In this document: piece by piece, positions 1-8,071 of the stretch | Layout of the letters: each line of letters begins with the position of its first letter | Position numbering within the stretch: the stretch's first letter is position 1 | Assembly (NCBI RefSeq): GCF_009846885.1 | Contig: NZ_WUWM01000002.1 | Location: 186,001-250,000, forward strand | DNA from: Paenibacillus puerhi | GTDB lineage: Bacteria > Bacillota > Bacilli > Paenibacillales > NBRC-103111 | Direction: 5' to 3' | Length of the DNA: 64,000 bases | Made by a program: the position numbers and the translations under genes | The notes under the pieces: model-generated | Told to the model about the DNA's origin: nothing | Database searches by the model: none | The model's input: only the letters and a program-made list of their open reading frames with translations

Positions 1-516
1 TGGCAGCAGGAGTGCCCCTTCATTCAGCGACTTGGACATATCTAGCGCCTTGCTCATGTCGACGCCAAGCCTGCGGCCGAGCCCGCTGCACTCGGGACAC
101 ATGCCTTGCGGATCATTGAACGAGAACATATGAGCTTGTCCCACGTAAGGCTGACCCACTCGGGAGAAAAGCAGTCGGAGAATGGGAGAAATATCGGTAA
201 TTGTGCCCATCGTAGAGTGGGAGCCGCCGCCCAGCCGCTTCTGATCGACGATAACAGCCATGCTCAGGTTCTCGATCGCATCCGCCTCCGGCTGCGGAAA
301 GCGCGGCAGAAAGTTGCGGACGAACATACTGAAGTTTTCATTCAGCAGACGCTGGGATTCGGAGGCGATCGTATCGAAGACGATCGATGACTTGCCTGAT
401 CCGGATACCCCGGTGAAGATCGTGATCTTCCGCTTGGGAATGCGCAAGGACACGTTCTTGAGATTGTTTTCCCTCGCACCCGAGATGACGATATATTCCT
501 GATTCGTTTCGCTCAT
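1..516 (-). CDS. UvrA-like excinuclease ABC subunit A paralog, N-terminal part (runs off left edge)
   Basis: This is the first 172 codons of a UvrA-family ATPase; the rest lies outside the window. Reading from ATG at 516, the protein has the family opening (ISGARENNLKNV) and a Walker A motif GVSGSGKSS near residue 40. It also has FVRNFLPRF, the Q-loop-like IVDQKRLGGGSHST, and the zinc-module start FNDPQGMCPECSGLG with paired Cys. Ribosome site GGAAGGATG lies 6 nt upstream. The N-terminal sequence resembles the short UvrA paralogs often linked to drug resistance more than housekeeping UvrA, which usually sits beside uvrB. It lies 39 bp downstream of an ArsR regulator and probably shares its transcript. 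Paralog status is inferred, because the full length cannot be seen. Confidence 0.85.
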   Translation of the reverse strand, partial: MSETNQEYIVISGARENNLKNVSLRIPKRKITIFTGVSGSGKSSIVFDTIASESQRLLNENFSMFVRNFLPRFPQPEADAIENLSMAVIVDQKRLGGGSHSTMGTITDISPILRLLFSRVGQPYVGQAHMFSFNDPQGMCPECSGLGRRLGVDMSKALDMSKSLNEGALLLP

Positions 517-555
517 GCTTAACATCCTTCCGATGGCATTAATAACTGGATGCGG

Positions 556-873
556 TTATTGTTCCAATACCTTCTCAAGCTCGCTATTCGCGCTCCAGAA
601 CTTGCTGTAGAAAGCCGCCCAATCTTGAATTTCTTGGAGTGGAGCGGCGTTGAGCCTAAATCGGGTTTCTCTGCCGACTTTTCGGTCAAGCACCAATCCG
701 GCCTCTTTAAGGATGGTCAAATGCTTGGATACCGCTGTGCGGCCCATCTGAAACTGTGCCGTTAATTCATGAAGCGGCTTCTCCTCCGCCTCTGCTAACA
801 GACGAATCAGCCGGCGCCTGGTAGGATCTGCAATCGCGTCAAACACATCCCGCAACTGGTTATTTTCGCTCAC
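556..873 (-). CDS. ArsR-family winged-helix transcriptional regulator
   Basis: Small DNA-binding repressor of about 105 aa with the ArsR/SmtB HTH (DPTRRRLIRLL, then MGRTAVSKHLTILKEAGLV, then the wing RKVGRETRFRLN). There is no cysteine metal-binding motif in the recognition helix, so it is the SdpR-like type rather than a metal sensor. The longer reading frame begins at TTG 888, but GTG at 873 is preferred because GGAGAG sits 7 nt upstream of it. It is followed after 39 bp by the UvrA paralog, which is probably its target. Two 16-bp palindromes overlap its own promoter and suggest autorepression. The inducer is unknown. The leader also contains a perfect AAGGAGG at 955-949 with no well-spaced start codon. 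Confidence 0.85.
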   Translation of the reverse strand: MSENNQLRDVFDAIADPTRRRLIRLLAEAEEKPLHELTAQFQMGRTAVSKHLTILKEAGLVLDRKVGRETRFRLNAAPLQEIQDWAAFYSKFWSANSELEKVLEQ

Positions 874-965
874 AACAGCTCTCTCCAAATTATTATTTTC
901 TGCGGTAGAAATCCAAGGGGTATGAAGGGACAGCCGTTACCTTCACCACCTCCTTCACGAAACTG

Positions 966-1017
966 GACACCATTTAGTGACACTTTTATTGTAGGACGCC
1001 ATCTGGTGTCACGTCAA
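966..1017 (-). promoter_or_regulatory. Promoter of the ArsR-UvrA operon with two 16-bp operator palindromes
   Basis: On the minus strand, TTGACG (1017-1012) and TACAAT (993-988) are separated by 18 nt. Between them lies GACGCCATCTGGTGTC (995-1010, plus-strand reading), an imperfect palindrome with half-site GACRCCA. A second copy, GACACCATTTAGTGAC (966-981), covers the expected transcription start near 981. The centres are 29 bp apart. The placement over spacer and start is typical of a repressor, most simply the ArsR protein encoded just downstream. Confidence 0.7.
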
Positions 1018-1087
1018 CATCCTGTAGCGACTCGCATGTTATTCTGCCCTAGTTAACAAATAGGGATAGATTTTCGTTCGTGCATCT

Positions 1088-1115
1088 GTTATATTATAAC
1101 TATAACAAGTATAAC
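1088..1115 (+). promoter_or_regulatory. Palindrome and TATAAC repeats in the GntR promoter region
   Basis: GTTATATTATAAC (1088-1100) is a perfect inverted repeat around a central T. It is followed by further TATAAC copies at 1101-1106 and 1110-1115, all just before the ribosome site. YtrA-type GntR regulators usually repress their own operon, so this is the likely operator and may overlap the -10 box. No clear -35 box was recognised. Confidence 0.5.
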
Positions 1116-1131
1116 GTTTGGAGGTGACAGC

Positions 1132-1515
1132 ATGATTATCCGCTTGGATTTGGAGTCCGATACACCCATCTATACGCAGCTGGTGCAGCAGATCGTAGAA
1201 GGCATAGCTTCCGGCCGACTGCAGCCCGGAGAGCCGCTTCCCTCCGTCCGCACGCTGGCAGGCGATCTGGGAATTAACCTGCATACGGTCAATAAGGCGT
1301 ATCAATTGCTCAAGCAAGACGGGTATATTCAGATTCACCGCCAGAAAGGCGTTGTCGTGCAGCCTCAGGGCATGCCTGATCTCACACCGCAATACCTCAA
1401 GAAGCTGGAGGGAGATCTACGGCCGATCATCGCCGAATCTATCGCCAGAAGCATGAAGAAGAATAAGCTTATCGAGCTCGTCGAGAAGCTTCATGCCGAA
1501 TTATCCGTGAATTAA
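1132..1515 (+). CDS. GntR-family transcriptional regulator, short YtrA-type
   Basis: 127 aa. The N-terminal winged helix spans residues 1-75 (YTQLVQQIVEGIASGRLQPGEPLPSVR and the recognition region GINLHTVNKAYQLLKQDGYI). It is followed only by a short helical tail, as in the YtrA subfamily, which lacks a large effector domain. The start ATG has GGAGGTG 6 nt upstream. It is separated by 19 bp from the membrane protein gene downstream, and the pair is a common regulator/DUF1648 arrangement in Bacillales. Autoregulation through the TATAAC-rich palindrome just upstream is likely. The signal sensed is unknown. Confidence 0.88.
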   Translation: MIIRLDLESDTPIYTQLVQQIVEGIASGRLQPGEPLPSVRTLAGDLGINLHTVNKAYQLLKQDGYIQIHRQKGVVVQPQGMPDLTPQYLKKLEGDLRPIIAESIARSMKKNKLIELVEKLHAELSVN

Positions 1516-1534
1516 CCCGAGGAGGTATTCGCCC

Positions 1535-2623
1535 ATGAACGAATGGCCTATGTATGTTATTGTATGTTTAGTTTGGGGATTATTGGTTGGTCTCGCTTTA
1601 GTGATGCCGTCAGGGATGCGTAAAGGAGTTTTCTTCGGTATTAACCTTCCCGCCGAGGCCCTCAGCGATCCGAAAGTGGGAGAAATCGAACGGAGGTATA
1701 AGCTGCTATGCGTGGGGATCGGTACGGCCATCGGCGCTCTCCTGCTCGTCATCCTCTATACTGGCGGAGAACAAGTGGATACGGCTGTGATTCTGGTCGG
1801 AACGCTGCTCGCCGCGCCGGTCTCTCTGGGCATCTACCTGTATGCCCACAACAGCGTTAAGAAGCTGAAGCTGGCCAAGGGCTGGAAGACGCCCACCAGC
1901 CGATTTGTGGCAGCCGACATCTCGGCAGCCAGACGTCCGAAGGGTATCTCCGGTGGCTGGTATTTACTCATCCTCGGCCTGATCGCCCTGAATGCAGGTA
2001 TTATCGCAAGCCTCTACGATCAGATCCCGGATGTCATGAATCTCCATTACAACATGGCCGGCGAGGTGGACCGGACGGCGCCGAAATCCTTTTTCTACGT
2101 ATTTCTCATGAACTTTATCCAACTGGGCATGGCCGGCTTTATGTACCTCATGCACCTTACCGCCAATCGGATCGGGCAGCGCCTGGACCCGCAGGCCCCC
2201 CGCAGGTCGCTGGAAGACGAGGAGAAAGCCCGGAAGAAGCCGCAGCTTATCCTGTTGTTCTCTACGCTGGCGATCGTTTTGGAATTCGGCATAGTCCAGT
2301 TCGGCATAATCGAGCTCTTGCCAGGCCCGGTCATGGCCATAGCAGCTATAGCCATCCCCCTACTGATCGTCATAATGGCTATCGTCACTCATCAGAAAAT
2401 GGACTACAGCGTCGCGACCGAAGCGCTGCATCCGAATGACGATGATAAATACTGGAAGGCCGGTCTGTTTTACCACAATCCTTCGGATCCTTCTTTGATC
2501 GTAGAGAAGCGCGTCGGCATCGGCTGGACCATAAACACGGCTCGACCCGCCGGGTGGCTGCTGGTATTAACCCCCCTTATCCTGGCGGCCGTGGTCTTGA
2601 TTTTGTCTTGGCAGGCAGAATGA
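1535..2623 (+). CDS. DUF1648/DUF5808 multi-pass membrane protein
   Basis: 362 aa integral membrane protein with about seven or eight hydrophobic segments: near residues 5-25, 60-80, 88-105, 140-160, 190-208, 238-260, 262-285 and 340-360. The central part (IPDVMNLHYNMAGEVDRTAPKS) matches the DUF1648 signature known from SdpI-type immunity proteins. The segment near residue 305 (YWKAGLFYHNPSDPSLIVEKR) is typical of DUF5808. Ribosome site GAGGAGG lies upstream of ATG 1535. It is co-transcribed with the YtrA-type regulator. Biochemical function is unknown. A role in envelope stress or peptide immunity is only an inference from the SdpI relationship. Confidence 0.8.
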   Translation: MNEWPMYVIVCLVWGLLVGLALVMPSGMRKGVFFGINLPAEALSDPKVGEIERRYKLLCVGIGTAIGALLLVILYTGGEQVDTAVILVGTLLAAPVSLGIYLYAHNSVKKLKLAKGWKTPTSRFVAADISAARRPKGISGGWYLLILGLIALNAGIIASLYDQIPDVMNLHYNMAGEVDRTAPKSFFYVFLMNFIQLGMAGFMYLMHLTANRIGQRLDPQAPRRSLEDEEKARKKPQLILLFSTLAIVLEFGIVQFGIIELLPGPVMAIAAIAIPLLIVIMAIVTHQKMDYSVATEALHPNDDDKYWKAGLFYHNPSDPSLIVEKRVGIGWTINTARPAGWLLVLTPLILAAVVLILSWQAE

Positions 2624-2647
2624 AGCAATCAGCTTGTCCCGAATAGT

Positions 2648-2687
2648 TAAGAAGGCAGGGCCCCTTAGAGGGAGCCCTGCCTTCTTA
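2648..2687. terminator. Bidirectional hairpin between convergent genes
   Basis: TAAGAAGGCAGGGC (2648-2661) pairs perfectly with 2674-2687. The loop itself can pair CCCT with AGGG, extending the stem to about 18 bp with one bulged A. It lies between the ends of the DUF1648 gene and htpG and can serve both. U-tracts are weak on either side. Confidence 0.7.
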
Positions 2688-2702
2688 TCTTCGACCCTTG
2701 GT

Positions 2703-4583
2703 TTAAACCATAATTTTGCAAATGTCATTCGTGAATTCGACCGGGTCCTGAAGCGGCAAGCCTTCGATCAGCAAAGCCTGGTTGTACAACAGCGCCGTAT
2801 ACAGGTTCAGCTTGTCCTTGTCCTTCTCGAACGCATCCTGCAGCGATTTGAACACGTCATGCTGAACGTTGATTTCCAGCACCTTGTCGGCCTTCACGTT
2901 CGGGTTGTTCGGCATCGCATTCAGGATCTTCTCCATCTCGATGGTAACCTCGCCCTCCGTGGACAAGCATACAGGATGGGATCTCAGTCTCTTGGATGCC
3001 CGAACGCCTGTAACTTTATCGGCAAGCAGACCCTTCATATAATCGAATAGCTCTTTATGCGAGTCCTTCGCTGCCTCGTCCTTATCCGAGGACTCCTCCG
3101 ATTCGATGCCCAGATCGCCGCTCGATACGGATCTGAACTCCTTATCCTTGTACTTCATGATCATCTTGATCGCAAACTCATCAATGTCGTCGGTGAAATA
3201 CAATATTTCGAAGCCCTTCTCCGCTACAAGCTCGGTTTGCGGAAGCTTTTCGATCCTTTCGTTGGAAGGACCGGAAGCATAGTAGATATATTTCTGGTCT
3301 TCCGGCATTCTGGAGACATACTCATCCAGCGATACCAGCTTCTTCTCCTTGGAGGAGTGGAACAACAGCAGATCCTGCAGCACATCCTTGTGACTGCCGT
3401 AGTCGCTGTACACGCCAAATTTCAATTGGCGGCCGAAAGCGCTGTAGAACTGCTCGTACTTCTCTCTTTCGTCCTTGAGCAGGCTCTGCAGCTGGCTCTT
3501 GATCTTGCTTTCGATATTTTTGGCGATTAGCTTCAGCTGGCGGTCATGCTGCAGCATTTCGCGCGAGATGTTGAGCGACAGGCTTTCGGAATCGACCATC
3601 CCCTTGACGAAGCTGAAGTAGTCCGGAAGCAGATCCGCGCATTTGTTCATGATCAGGACGCCATTCGCATACAGCTCCAGGCCCTTCTCAAATTCCTTGG
3701 TATAGTAGTCGAACGGCGTGCTGCCCGGAATGTACAGAATCGCCTGATAGACGACTGCCCCGTCCGCGCTGATATGGATATGCTTGAGCGGCTTGTCGAA
3801 GCCGTAATGCTTCTCGTTGTAGAAGCTCTCATAATCTTCCGCCGTCAACTCGCTCTTGTTCTTTCTCCAGATCGGCACCATGCTGTTGACGCGCTGCTCT
3901 TCCTGGTAATCCTCGAATTCATTCTCCGTTCCTTCTTTGGGCCTCCGGCCGGAGATATCCATTTTAATCGGATAGCGGATGAAGTCCGAGTACTTCTTGA
4001 TGATCGATTTCAAGCGGTATTCCTCAAGAAATTCGTCGTAGCTGTCGTCTTCCGTATTCTCTTTGATCTTCATGACAATCTCGGTACCCACCGCATCCTT
4101 CTCGGCAGGCTCGATGGTGTAGCCGTCCGCACCGGTCGATTCCCATTTGTAAGCCGTGTCGCTGCCCAAAGCTTTACTGATTACGGTTACGACATCCGCT
4201 ACCATGAAGGCCGAATAAAACCCGACGCCGAATTGGCCGATAATATCGTGGCCATCCTTCGATTCGTTCTCTTTCTTGAAAGCAAGCGAGCCGCTCTTGG
4301 CGATGACGCCGAGGTTATTCTCCAGCTCCTCCTTCGTCATCCCGATCCCGGTATCGCGAATCGTTAAGGTGCGGTTTGCCTTATCGGCGGTAACCTTAAT
4401 ATAGTAGCTATCTTTGTCGAAGACCAGGTTGTCATCGGTTAGCGCTTTGTAGTAAATTTTGTCGATCGCATCGCTCGCGTTGGAGATCAGCTCTCTAAGG
4501 AAAATTTCCCTTTGCGTATAAATGGAGTTGATCATCATTTCCAACAAACGTTTGGACTCTGCCTGAAACTGCTTTTTTTCCAC
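2703..4583 (-). CDS. htpG: Molecular chaperone HtpG (HSP90)
   Basis: Cytosolic ATP-dependent HSP90 chaperone. GHKL ATPase motifs are all present: [10 protein letters not shown] near residue 35, DTGIGM near 78, and [13 protein letters not shown] near 115. The middle domain has [18 protein letters not shown] and the C-terminal dimerisation domain is complete. GTG at 4583 is chosen over the in-frame ATG at 4637 for three reasons. It has AGGGGAG about 9 nt upstream, it gives [10 protein letters not shown], the usual HtpG opening, and it yields 626 aa, the usual length in bacilli. The ATG at 4637 lies inside the CIRCE operator. Single gene, ended by the strong hairpin downstream. Expected to be repressed by HrcA through CIRCE. 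Confidence 0.97.
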   Translation of the reverse strand: MEKKQFQAESKRLLEMMINSIYTQREIFLRELISNASDAIDKIYYKALTDDNLVFDKDSYYIKVTADKANRTLTIRDTGIGMTKEELENNLGVIAKSGSLAFKKENESKDGHDIIGQFGVGFYSAFMVADVVTVISKALGSDTAYKWESTGADGYTIEPAEKDAVGTEIVMKIKENTEDDSYDEFLEEYRLKSIIKKYSDFIRYPIKMDISGRRPKEGTENEFEDYQEEQRVNSMVPIWRKNKSELTAEDYESFYNEKHYGFDKPLKHIHISADGAVVYQAILYIPGSTPFDYYTKEFEKGLELYANGVLIMNKCADLLPDYFSFVKGMVDSESLSLNISREMLQHDRQLKLIAKNIESKIKSQLQSLLKDEREKYEQFYSAFGRQLKFGVYSDYGSHKDVLQDLLLFHSSKEKKLVSLDEYVSRMPEDQKYIYYASGPSNERIEKLPQTELVAEKGFEILYFTDDIDEFAIKMIMKYKDKEFRSVSSGDLGIESEESSDKDEAAKDSHKELFDYMKGLLADKVTGVRASKRLRSHPVCLSTEGEVTIEMEKILNAMPNNPNVKADKVLEINVQHDVFKSLQDAFEKDKDKLNLYTALLYNQALLIEGLPLQDPVEFTNDICKIMV

Positions 4584-4620
4584 TCCGGATCTCTCCCCTT
4601 CCCTAAATAAGGCGCTGCAT

Positions 4621-4647
4621 TTAGCACTCTCCATCATCGAGTGCTAC
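4621..4647 (-). promoter_or_regulatory. CIRCE operator (HrcA site) in the htpG leader
   Basis: The inverted repeat TTAGCACTC-N9-GAGTGCTAC matches the CIRCE consensus TTAGCACTC-N9-GAGTGCTAA at all but the last base. It lies immediately downstream of the predicted htpG transcription start and upstream of the ribosome site, the standard place for HrcA repression of class I heat-shock genes. Confidence 0.93.
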
Positions 4648-4655
4648 TCATTCCT

Positions 4656-4684
4656 TTTATAACATTCCTCATTTTCGATGTCAA
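4656..4684 (-). promoter_or_regulatory. SigA-type promoter of htpG
   Basis: TTGACA (4684-4679), a 17-nt spacer and TATAAA (4661-4656) on the minus strand form a near-consensus vegetative promoter. The start would fall near 4649, directly before CIRCE. Confidence 0.85.
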
Positions 4685-4733
4685 GGCGGACGAGGCTTTG
4701 ATTTGTGCTCGGCATCCGAAGCGGTTCCTTCGA

Positions 4734-5006
4734 TTAATACTGCCAGGCCGAGGGCTTGGTCATCTCTTCCCACATCTTCAGAATCGCATAAGCTTCTTCA
4801 TCCGAGCTCCCGCACATGTCCTCCGAGGGCCGCAAACTGCTGCATACTTCGGGACGCCCCGGTTGACCGTATAGCCCGCACCGGTTGCCGGCCGTCAGAT
4901 GCAGGCAGGGGATGCCGGCCGGCTTCCCTTCGGGCATCCCGGGAATCGGCGAAGAGATCGAAATCACCGTACAGCATGCTCCACAGCCTGGTCTGCATTC
5001 CATCAT
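4734..5006 (-). CDS. YkgJ-family cysteine-cluster protein
   Basis: About 90 aa, with the UPF0153/YkgJ pattern of conserved cysteines expected to bind a metal ion: CRPGCGACC near the N-terminus, then PCLHL..NRCGLYGQPGRPEVC and a final MCG. The conserved SISSPIPGMPEGKPAG stretch is typical of the family. The frame is open to GTG 5012, but that codon is part of the ribosome site AAGGAGGTG, so ATG at 5006 (or 5003) is the real start. Divergent from the SDR gene at 5112. Family function is not established. Confidence 0.85.
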   Translation of the reverse strand: MMECRPGCGACCTVISISSPIPGMPEGKPAGIPCLHLTAGNRCGLYGQPGRPEVCSSLRPSEDMCGSSDEEAYAILKMWEEMTKPSAWQY

Positions 5007-5060
5007 GCCCACCTCCTTGGATATCCATTTAGAAATTCCCGGGTAGTACTATGACATGAG

Positions 5061-5090
5061 TTGACATCGTTAGGGGTTATCCTAGGTAAT
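5061..5090 (+). promoter_or_regulatory. Candidate promoter of the SDR gene
   Basis: A perfect TTGACA (5061-5066) is followed after 18 nt by GGTAAT (5085-5090), which matches the -10 consensus at its last four bases. A start near 5097 would leave a short leader before AAAGGAG and ATG 5112. Confidence 0.45.
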
Positions 5091-5111
5091 AAATCCACGA
5101 AAGGAGTAACA

Positions 5112-6029
5112 ATGATGAAAAAACCTTTAGATGGGAAGATTGCTTTGGTGGCAGGTGCAACGCGCGGCGCCGGCAGAGGAATAGCTATCGAATTAGGGGC
5201 GGCCGGGGCTACGGTGTATGTGACAGGACGCACGACACGCGCCCAGCGCTCCGAGTACAATCGTCCTGAGACGATTGAAGAAACGGCTGAGCTTGTCTGT
5301 CAAGCAGGCGGCCGTGGGATTGCGGTTCAAGTGGATCATTTGGAGCCTGATCAGGTTCAGGCATTACTTGCTCGCATCGAGCAGGAACAGGGTAGACTGG
5401 ACATCCTGGTTAACGATATATGGGGAGGCGAACATTTGACCCAGTGGAATGTGCCCGTGTGGGAGCATTCCCTTGAACGTGGGTTTCGCATGCTTCGGCT
5501 TGCGATCGACACGCATATTATGACCAGCCACTTCGCGCTCCCCCTCTTAATCCGAAACAAGAATGGACTGGTTATCGAAGTAACGGACGGAACGGCAGAA
5601 TACAACGATAACAACTACCGACTATCTCTATTCTACGATCTGGCCAAGACGTCGGTCATCCGCATGGCCCGGTCTTTAGCCCATGAGCTTTCACCGTATT
5701 CCTGCACCGCCGTTGCCGTAACTCCGGGCTGGATGCGTTCCGAAATTATGCTTGATCACTTTGGGGTCAAGGAAGAGAATTGGCGCGACGCCACGGCGAA
5801 GGAGCCGCATTTCATCATCTCGGAGTCGCCCCGTTTTGTAGGGCGGGCCGTTGCCGCGATAGCTGGAGATCCCGAAGCAGCCCGCTGGAACGGTCGCTCT
5901 GTTTCGAGCAGTGAGCTCGCCCAAACGTATGGTTTTTACGATATTGACGGCTCACAGCCGGATTGCTGGCGGTATCTCGCAGAAGTGCAGGAGGCAGGCA
6001 AACCAGCCAATGCTGCCGGTTACCGCTAG
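5112..6029 (+). CDS. Short-chain dehydrogenase/reductase (SDR) family oxidoreductase
   Basis: 305 aa NAD(P)-dependent oxidoreductase. The cofactor loop GATRGAGRGIA near residue 14 is the TGxxxGxG motif. The usual SDR NNAG position reads LVNDIWGG. The catalytic pair YDLAK is near residue 180, and VAVTPGWMRSE follows the active site. The longer frame from 5061 begins inside the promoter. ATG 5112 has AAAGGAG 5 nt upstream and starts just before the Rossmann strand. Single gene followed by a hairpin. Substrate is unknown. SDRs with this WGG variant are usually annotated only as oxidoreductases. Confidence 0.85.
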   Translation: MMKKPLDGKIALVAGATRGAGRGIAIELGAAGATVYVTGRTTRAQRSEYNRPETIEETAELVCQAGGRGIAVQVDHLEPDQVQALLARIEQEQGRLDILVNDIWGGEHLTQWNVPVWEHSLERGFRMLRLAIDTHIMTSHFALPLLIRNKNGLVIEVTDGTAEYNDNNYRLSLFYDLAKTSVIRMARSLAHELSPYSCTAVAVTPGWMRSEIMLDHFGVKEENWRDATAKEPHFIISESPRFVGRAVAAIAGDPEAARWNGRSVSSSELAQTYGFYDIDGSQPDCWRYLAEVQEAGKPANAAGYR

Positions 6030-6045
6030 CCCCCGGCAAACGCCT

Positions 6046-6075
6046 GAACGGTGACCCCCGAGAGAGTCACCGTTC
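6046..6075 (+). terminator. Hairpin after the SDR gene
   Basis: GAACGGTGAC (6046-6055) pairs perfectly with GTCACCGTTC (6066-6075). The U-tract is weak (only a short run follows), so termination efficiency is uncertain. Confidence 0.5.
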
Positions 6076-6153
6076 CCATTGCCGTGTTAAGCATGCTGAC
6101 CTGCCCTTTATGCCCGCACATCCGGCGAGGCAGGCCGCTTCGGGCAGTTAAGC

Positions 6154-6570
6154 TTACGCCTGGTTGACGTTACTTTCATCCATATACACGATTTCCCAGA
6201 GGTGTCCATCGATGTCCTGGAAGCTCCACGAATACATGAAGCCATGATCGATCTTATCGTTGTAAGGCTTTCCGCCTGCAGCCAGAGCCTTGTTGACGAA
6301 CTCGTCCACTTTCTCCCGGCTTTCCGCCGACAAGCCCAAGATCACTTCCGTCGTTGTGACCGTGTCTGCAATCTCTTTCTGAGTAAACGTCTTAAAGAAG
6401 CTTTCTACCAGAAGCATCGCGTATATATGCTCCCCGATGATCATACAAGTTGCGTTCTCGTCCGTAAACTGAGGGTTGAATTCAAACCCGAGCTCTTTGA
6501 AAAATGCGACGGACTTGTTCAAATCTTTAACAGGCAAATTCACGAAAATATGTTTGGATTGGAAAGCCAT
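6154..6570 (-). CDS. VOC-superfamily (glyoxalase/bleomycin-resistance fold) protein
   Basis: 138 aa protein with the paired beta-alpha-beta-beta-beta units of the VOC fold: KHIFVNLPVKDLNKSVAFFKELGFEF at the N-terminus and a C-terminal half ending GFMYSWSFQDIDGHLWEIVYMD. DGHLWEI carries the usual metal-ligand Glu position. ATG 6570 is preferred over the longer frame because GAGGTG lies 6-7 nt upstream and the fold begins right there. Similar stand-alone proteins are annotated as glyoxalase or lactoylglutathione lyase-like, but no substrate can be assigned. It lies downstream of, and in the same direction as, the sensor kinase gene. Confidence 0.85.
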   Translation of the reverse strand: MAFQSKHIFVNLPVKDLNKSVAFFKELGFEFNPQFTDENATCMIIGEHIYAMLLVESFFKTFTQKEIADTVTTTEVILGLSAESREKVDEFVNKALAAGGKPYNDKIDHGFMYSWSFQDIDGHLWEIVYMDESNVNQA

Positions 6571-6649
6571 CCTGTTCACCTCATCTTCTAATGGTCGCTT
6601 ACTTCCTCCATTATAACCTATTCTTCGGGCTCGTATTTCTTCCCGATTG

Positions 6650-8071
6650 CTAGGTTCGCCTACTCGCTCCCCTCGCAGCTTCATGCTCGCAAGGCAGGCT
6701 GATCCGAAACAACGTGGAATAGGACGGGTCCTCCAGTAGCTCAATGGTTCCCTGATGAAGAGTAATTATTTTTTTGCAGATGGCTAGACCTAATCCCGTA
6801 TTATCCTTTACCCCGCTGTGACCCCGAACAAACTCATCGAAAATATGGTCCCTGATCTGTTCCGGAACGCCCGTGCCGTCATCCCCCAGAACGAGCACGG
6901 CATACCCGCCTCTTCTTTCGCACGAAGCATAGAGCGTCGTTCCCGGAGGGTTGTACTTGAGCGCATTGCCGATCAGATTGGCGGCGACCCGGTTCATATG
7001 CCTCTTATCCAGCCTGACGGGCAGCGGTTCTTCGGGGATGTGCGCTTCCAGCTGAAACCCCTTCGCCTCCAGCTCGGGGTAGCATTCCGCCAGCATATGC
7101 CGGAACCACTCGGCCATGTTCACCGTTTCCCGGTTCAGCTTGAGCTGAGGATCGTCCAGCTTCGCCAGCTCAAACAAATCTTGAATCAGATGGGACATAT
7201 AGGCCGATTTATCGTACATGTACTGCACATATTTCCGTCTGAGGCCCTCATCCGCTTCCTTCGTCTCCAGCAGCAGCTGCGAATACCCTAATATGGAGGT
7301 GATCGGCGTCTTCAAATCATGAGACAAATGCAGCAGCATGTTTCGTTTATGATGCTCGGCCGCTTCCTTCTCCGCAGAGGTACTCTGAAGCCGTTCAGCC
7401 ATCTTGTTGAAGGCTTCTCGGATTTCGGCAAATTCCTGCTCGGCCGAAAAATCAAGACGCTTCTTGTAATTCAAGTGCTCCATCTCTTTAATGCCATCCA
7501 CAATCTGCTGAAGCGGCTTTTTGATCTGCCTGACCGAATATCGGGCGTACACATAGAGGGCAACGAACAGCAAGACGGCAAATAAAGCGGCAAACAGGCC
7601 AAACGCCGTGGAAACCATCTCCAGCCGCTCGGGTATTTTCCAGAGCATCACATAAGCTTCGCCTCGCGGTCCCTCGACAGGGTAGGCATGATAGTGAATC
7701 GAATCGTCGTTTCGCAGTATATCCAGCTTCGCATATAGCTGGGCCCCGCTGTACTGAACGATGTCGTCTTCCTTGCTGCCCTTGACGTAGATCACACTCC
7801 CCGCTTCATCCACAATCTCCAGCCAACCGCCATATTGGTCCAGCAGCCGGCCGTCGATGTTGTCGAAGGGATACCGGTACATCTCGGCGCCATTCACCTC
7901 GTTCAAATCCGCCGTTCGATCCACATAGCGGTTCATCAACAGATCCATGCCGAAGAGGGATAGGGCGATCGTAACCAGCATCAGGCCGCTGATCGCCATA
8001 TAATTCCGGAAAAACAGCTGTCTCAACGGCCTTTTGACCGCGGGTCGCTTATCCTTCTTATCCTTTTTCAA
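6650..8071 (-). CDS. Membrane sensor histidine kinase, VanS/OmpR-partner type
   Basis: 473 aa. A basic N-terminus is followed by a membrane segment near residues 23-45, an extracytoplasmic sensor of about 100 aa, and a second membrane segment near 150-172. A HAMP-like linker follows. The phosphoacceptor region is HLSHDLKTPITSILGYSQ (His near 250), then N-box NLIGNALKYN, G1 DDGTGVP and G2 NTGLGLAI. The gene overlaps the response regulator by 14 bp, so they are translationally coupled. Together with the SLH serine hydrolase upstream, the pair probably senses and controls a cell-wall condition. The ligand is unknown. Confidence 0.92.
   Translation of the reverse strand: MKKDKKDKRPAVKRPLRQLFFRNYMAISGLMLVTIALSLFGMDLLMNRYVDRTADLNEVNGAEMYRYPFDNIDGRLLDQYGGWLEIVDEAGSVIYVKGSKEDDIVQYSGAQLYAKLDILRNDDSIHYHAYPVEGPRGEAYVMLWKIPERLEMVSTAFGLFAALFAVLLFVALYVYARYSVRQIKKPLQQIVDGIKEMEHLNYKKRLDFSAEQEFAEIREAFNKMAERLQSTSAEKEAAEHHKRNMLLHLSHDLKTPITSILGYSQLLLETKEADEGLRRKYVQYMYDKSAYMSHLIQDLFELAKLDDPQLKLNRETVNMAEWFRHMLAECYPELEAKGFQLEAHIPEEPLPVRLDKRHMNRVAANLIGNALKYNPPGTTLYASCERRGGYAVLVLGDDGTGVPEQIRDHIFDEFVRGHSGVKDNTGLGLAICKKIITLHQGTIELLEDPSYSTLFRISLPCEHEAARGASRRT

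Noticed and set aside
3546-4367. 273-codon plus-strand frame opposite htpG
   Set aside because: Antisense shadow of a highly conserved gene.
4584-4637. Upstream ATG start for htpG
   Set aside because: It lies within the CIRCE operator, lacks a ribosome site and adds residues absent from HtpG proteins; GTG 4583 gives the standard 626 aa.
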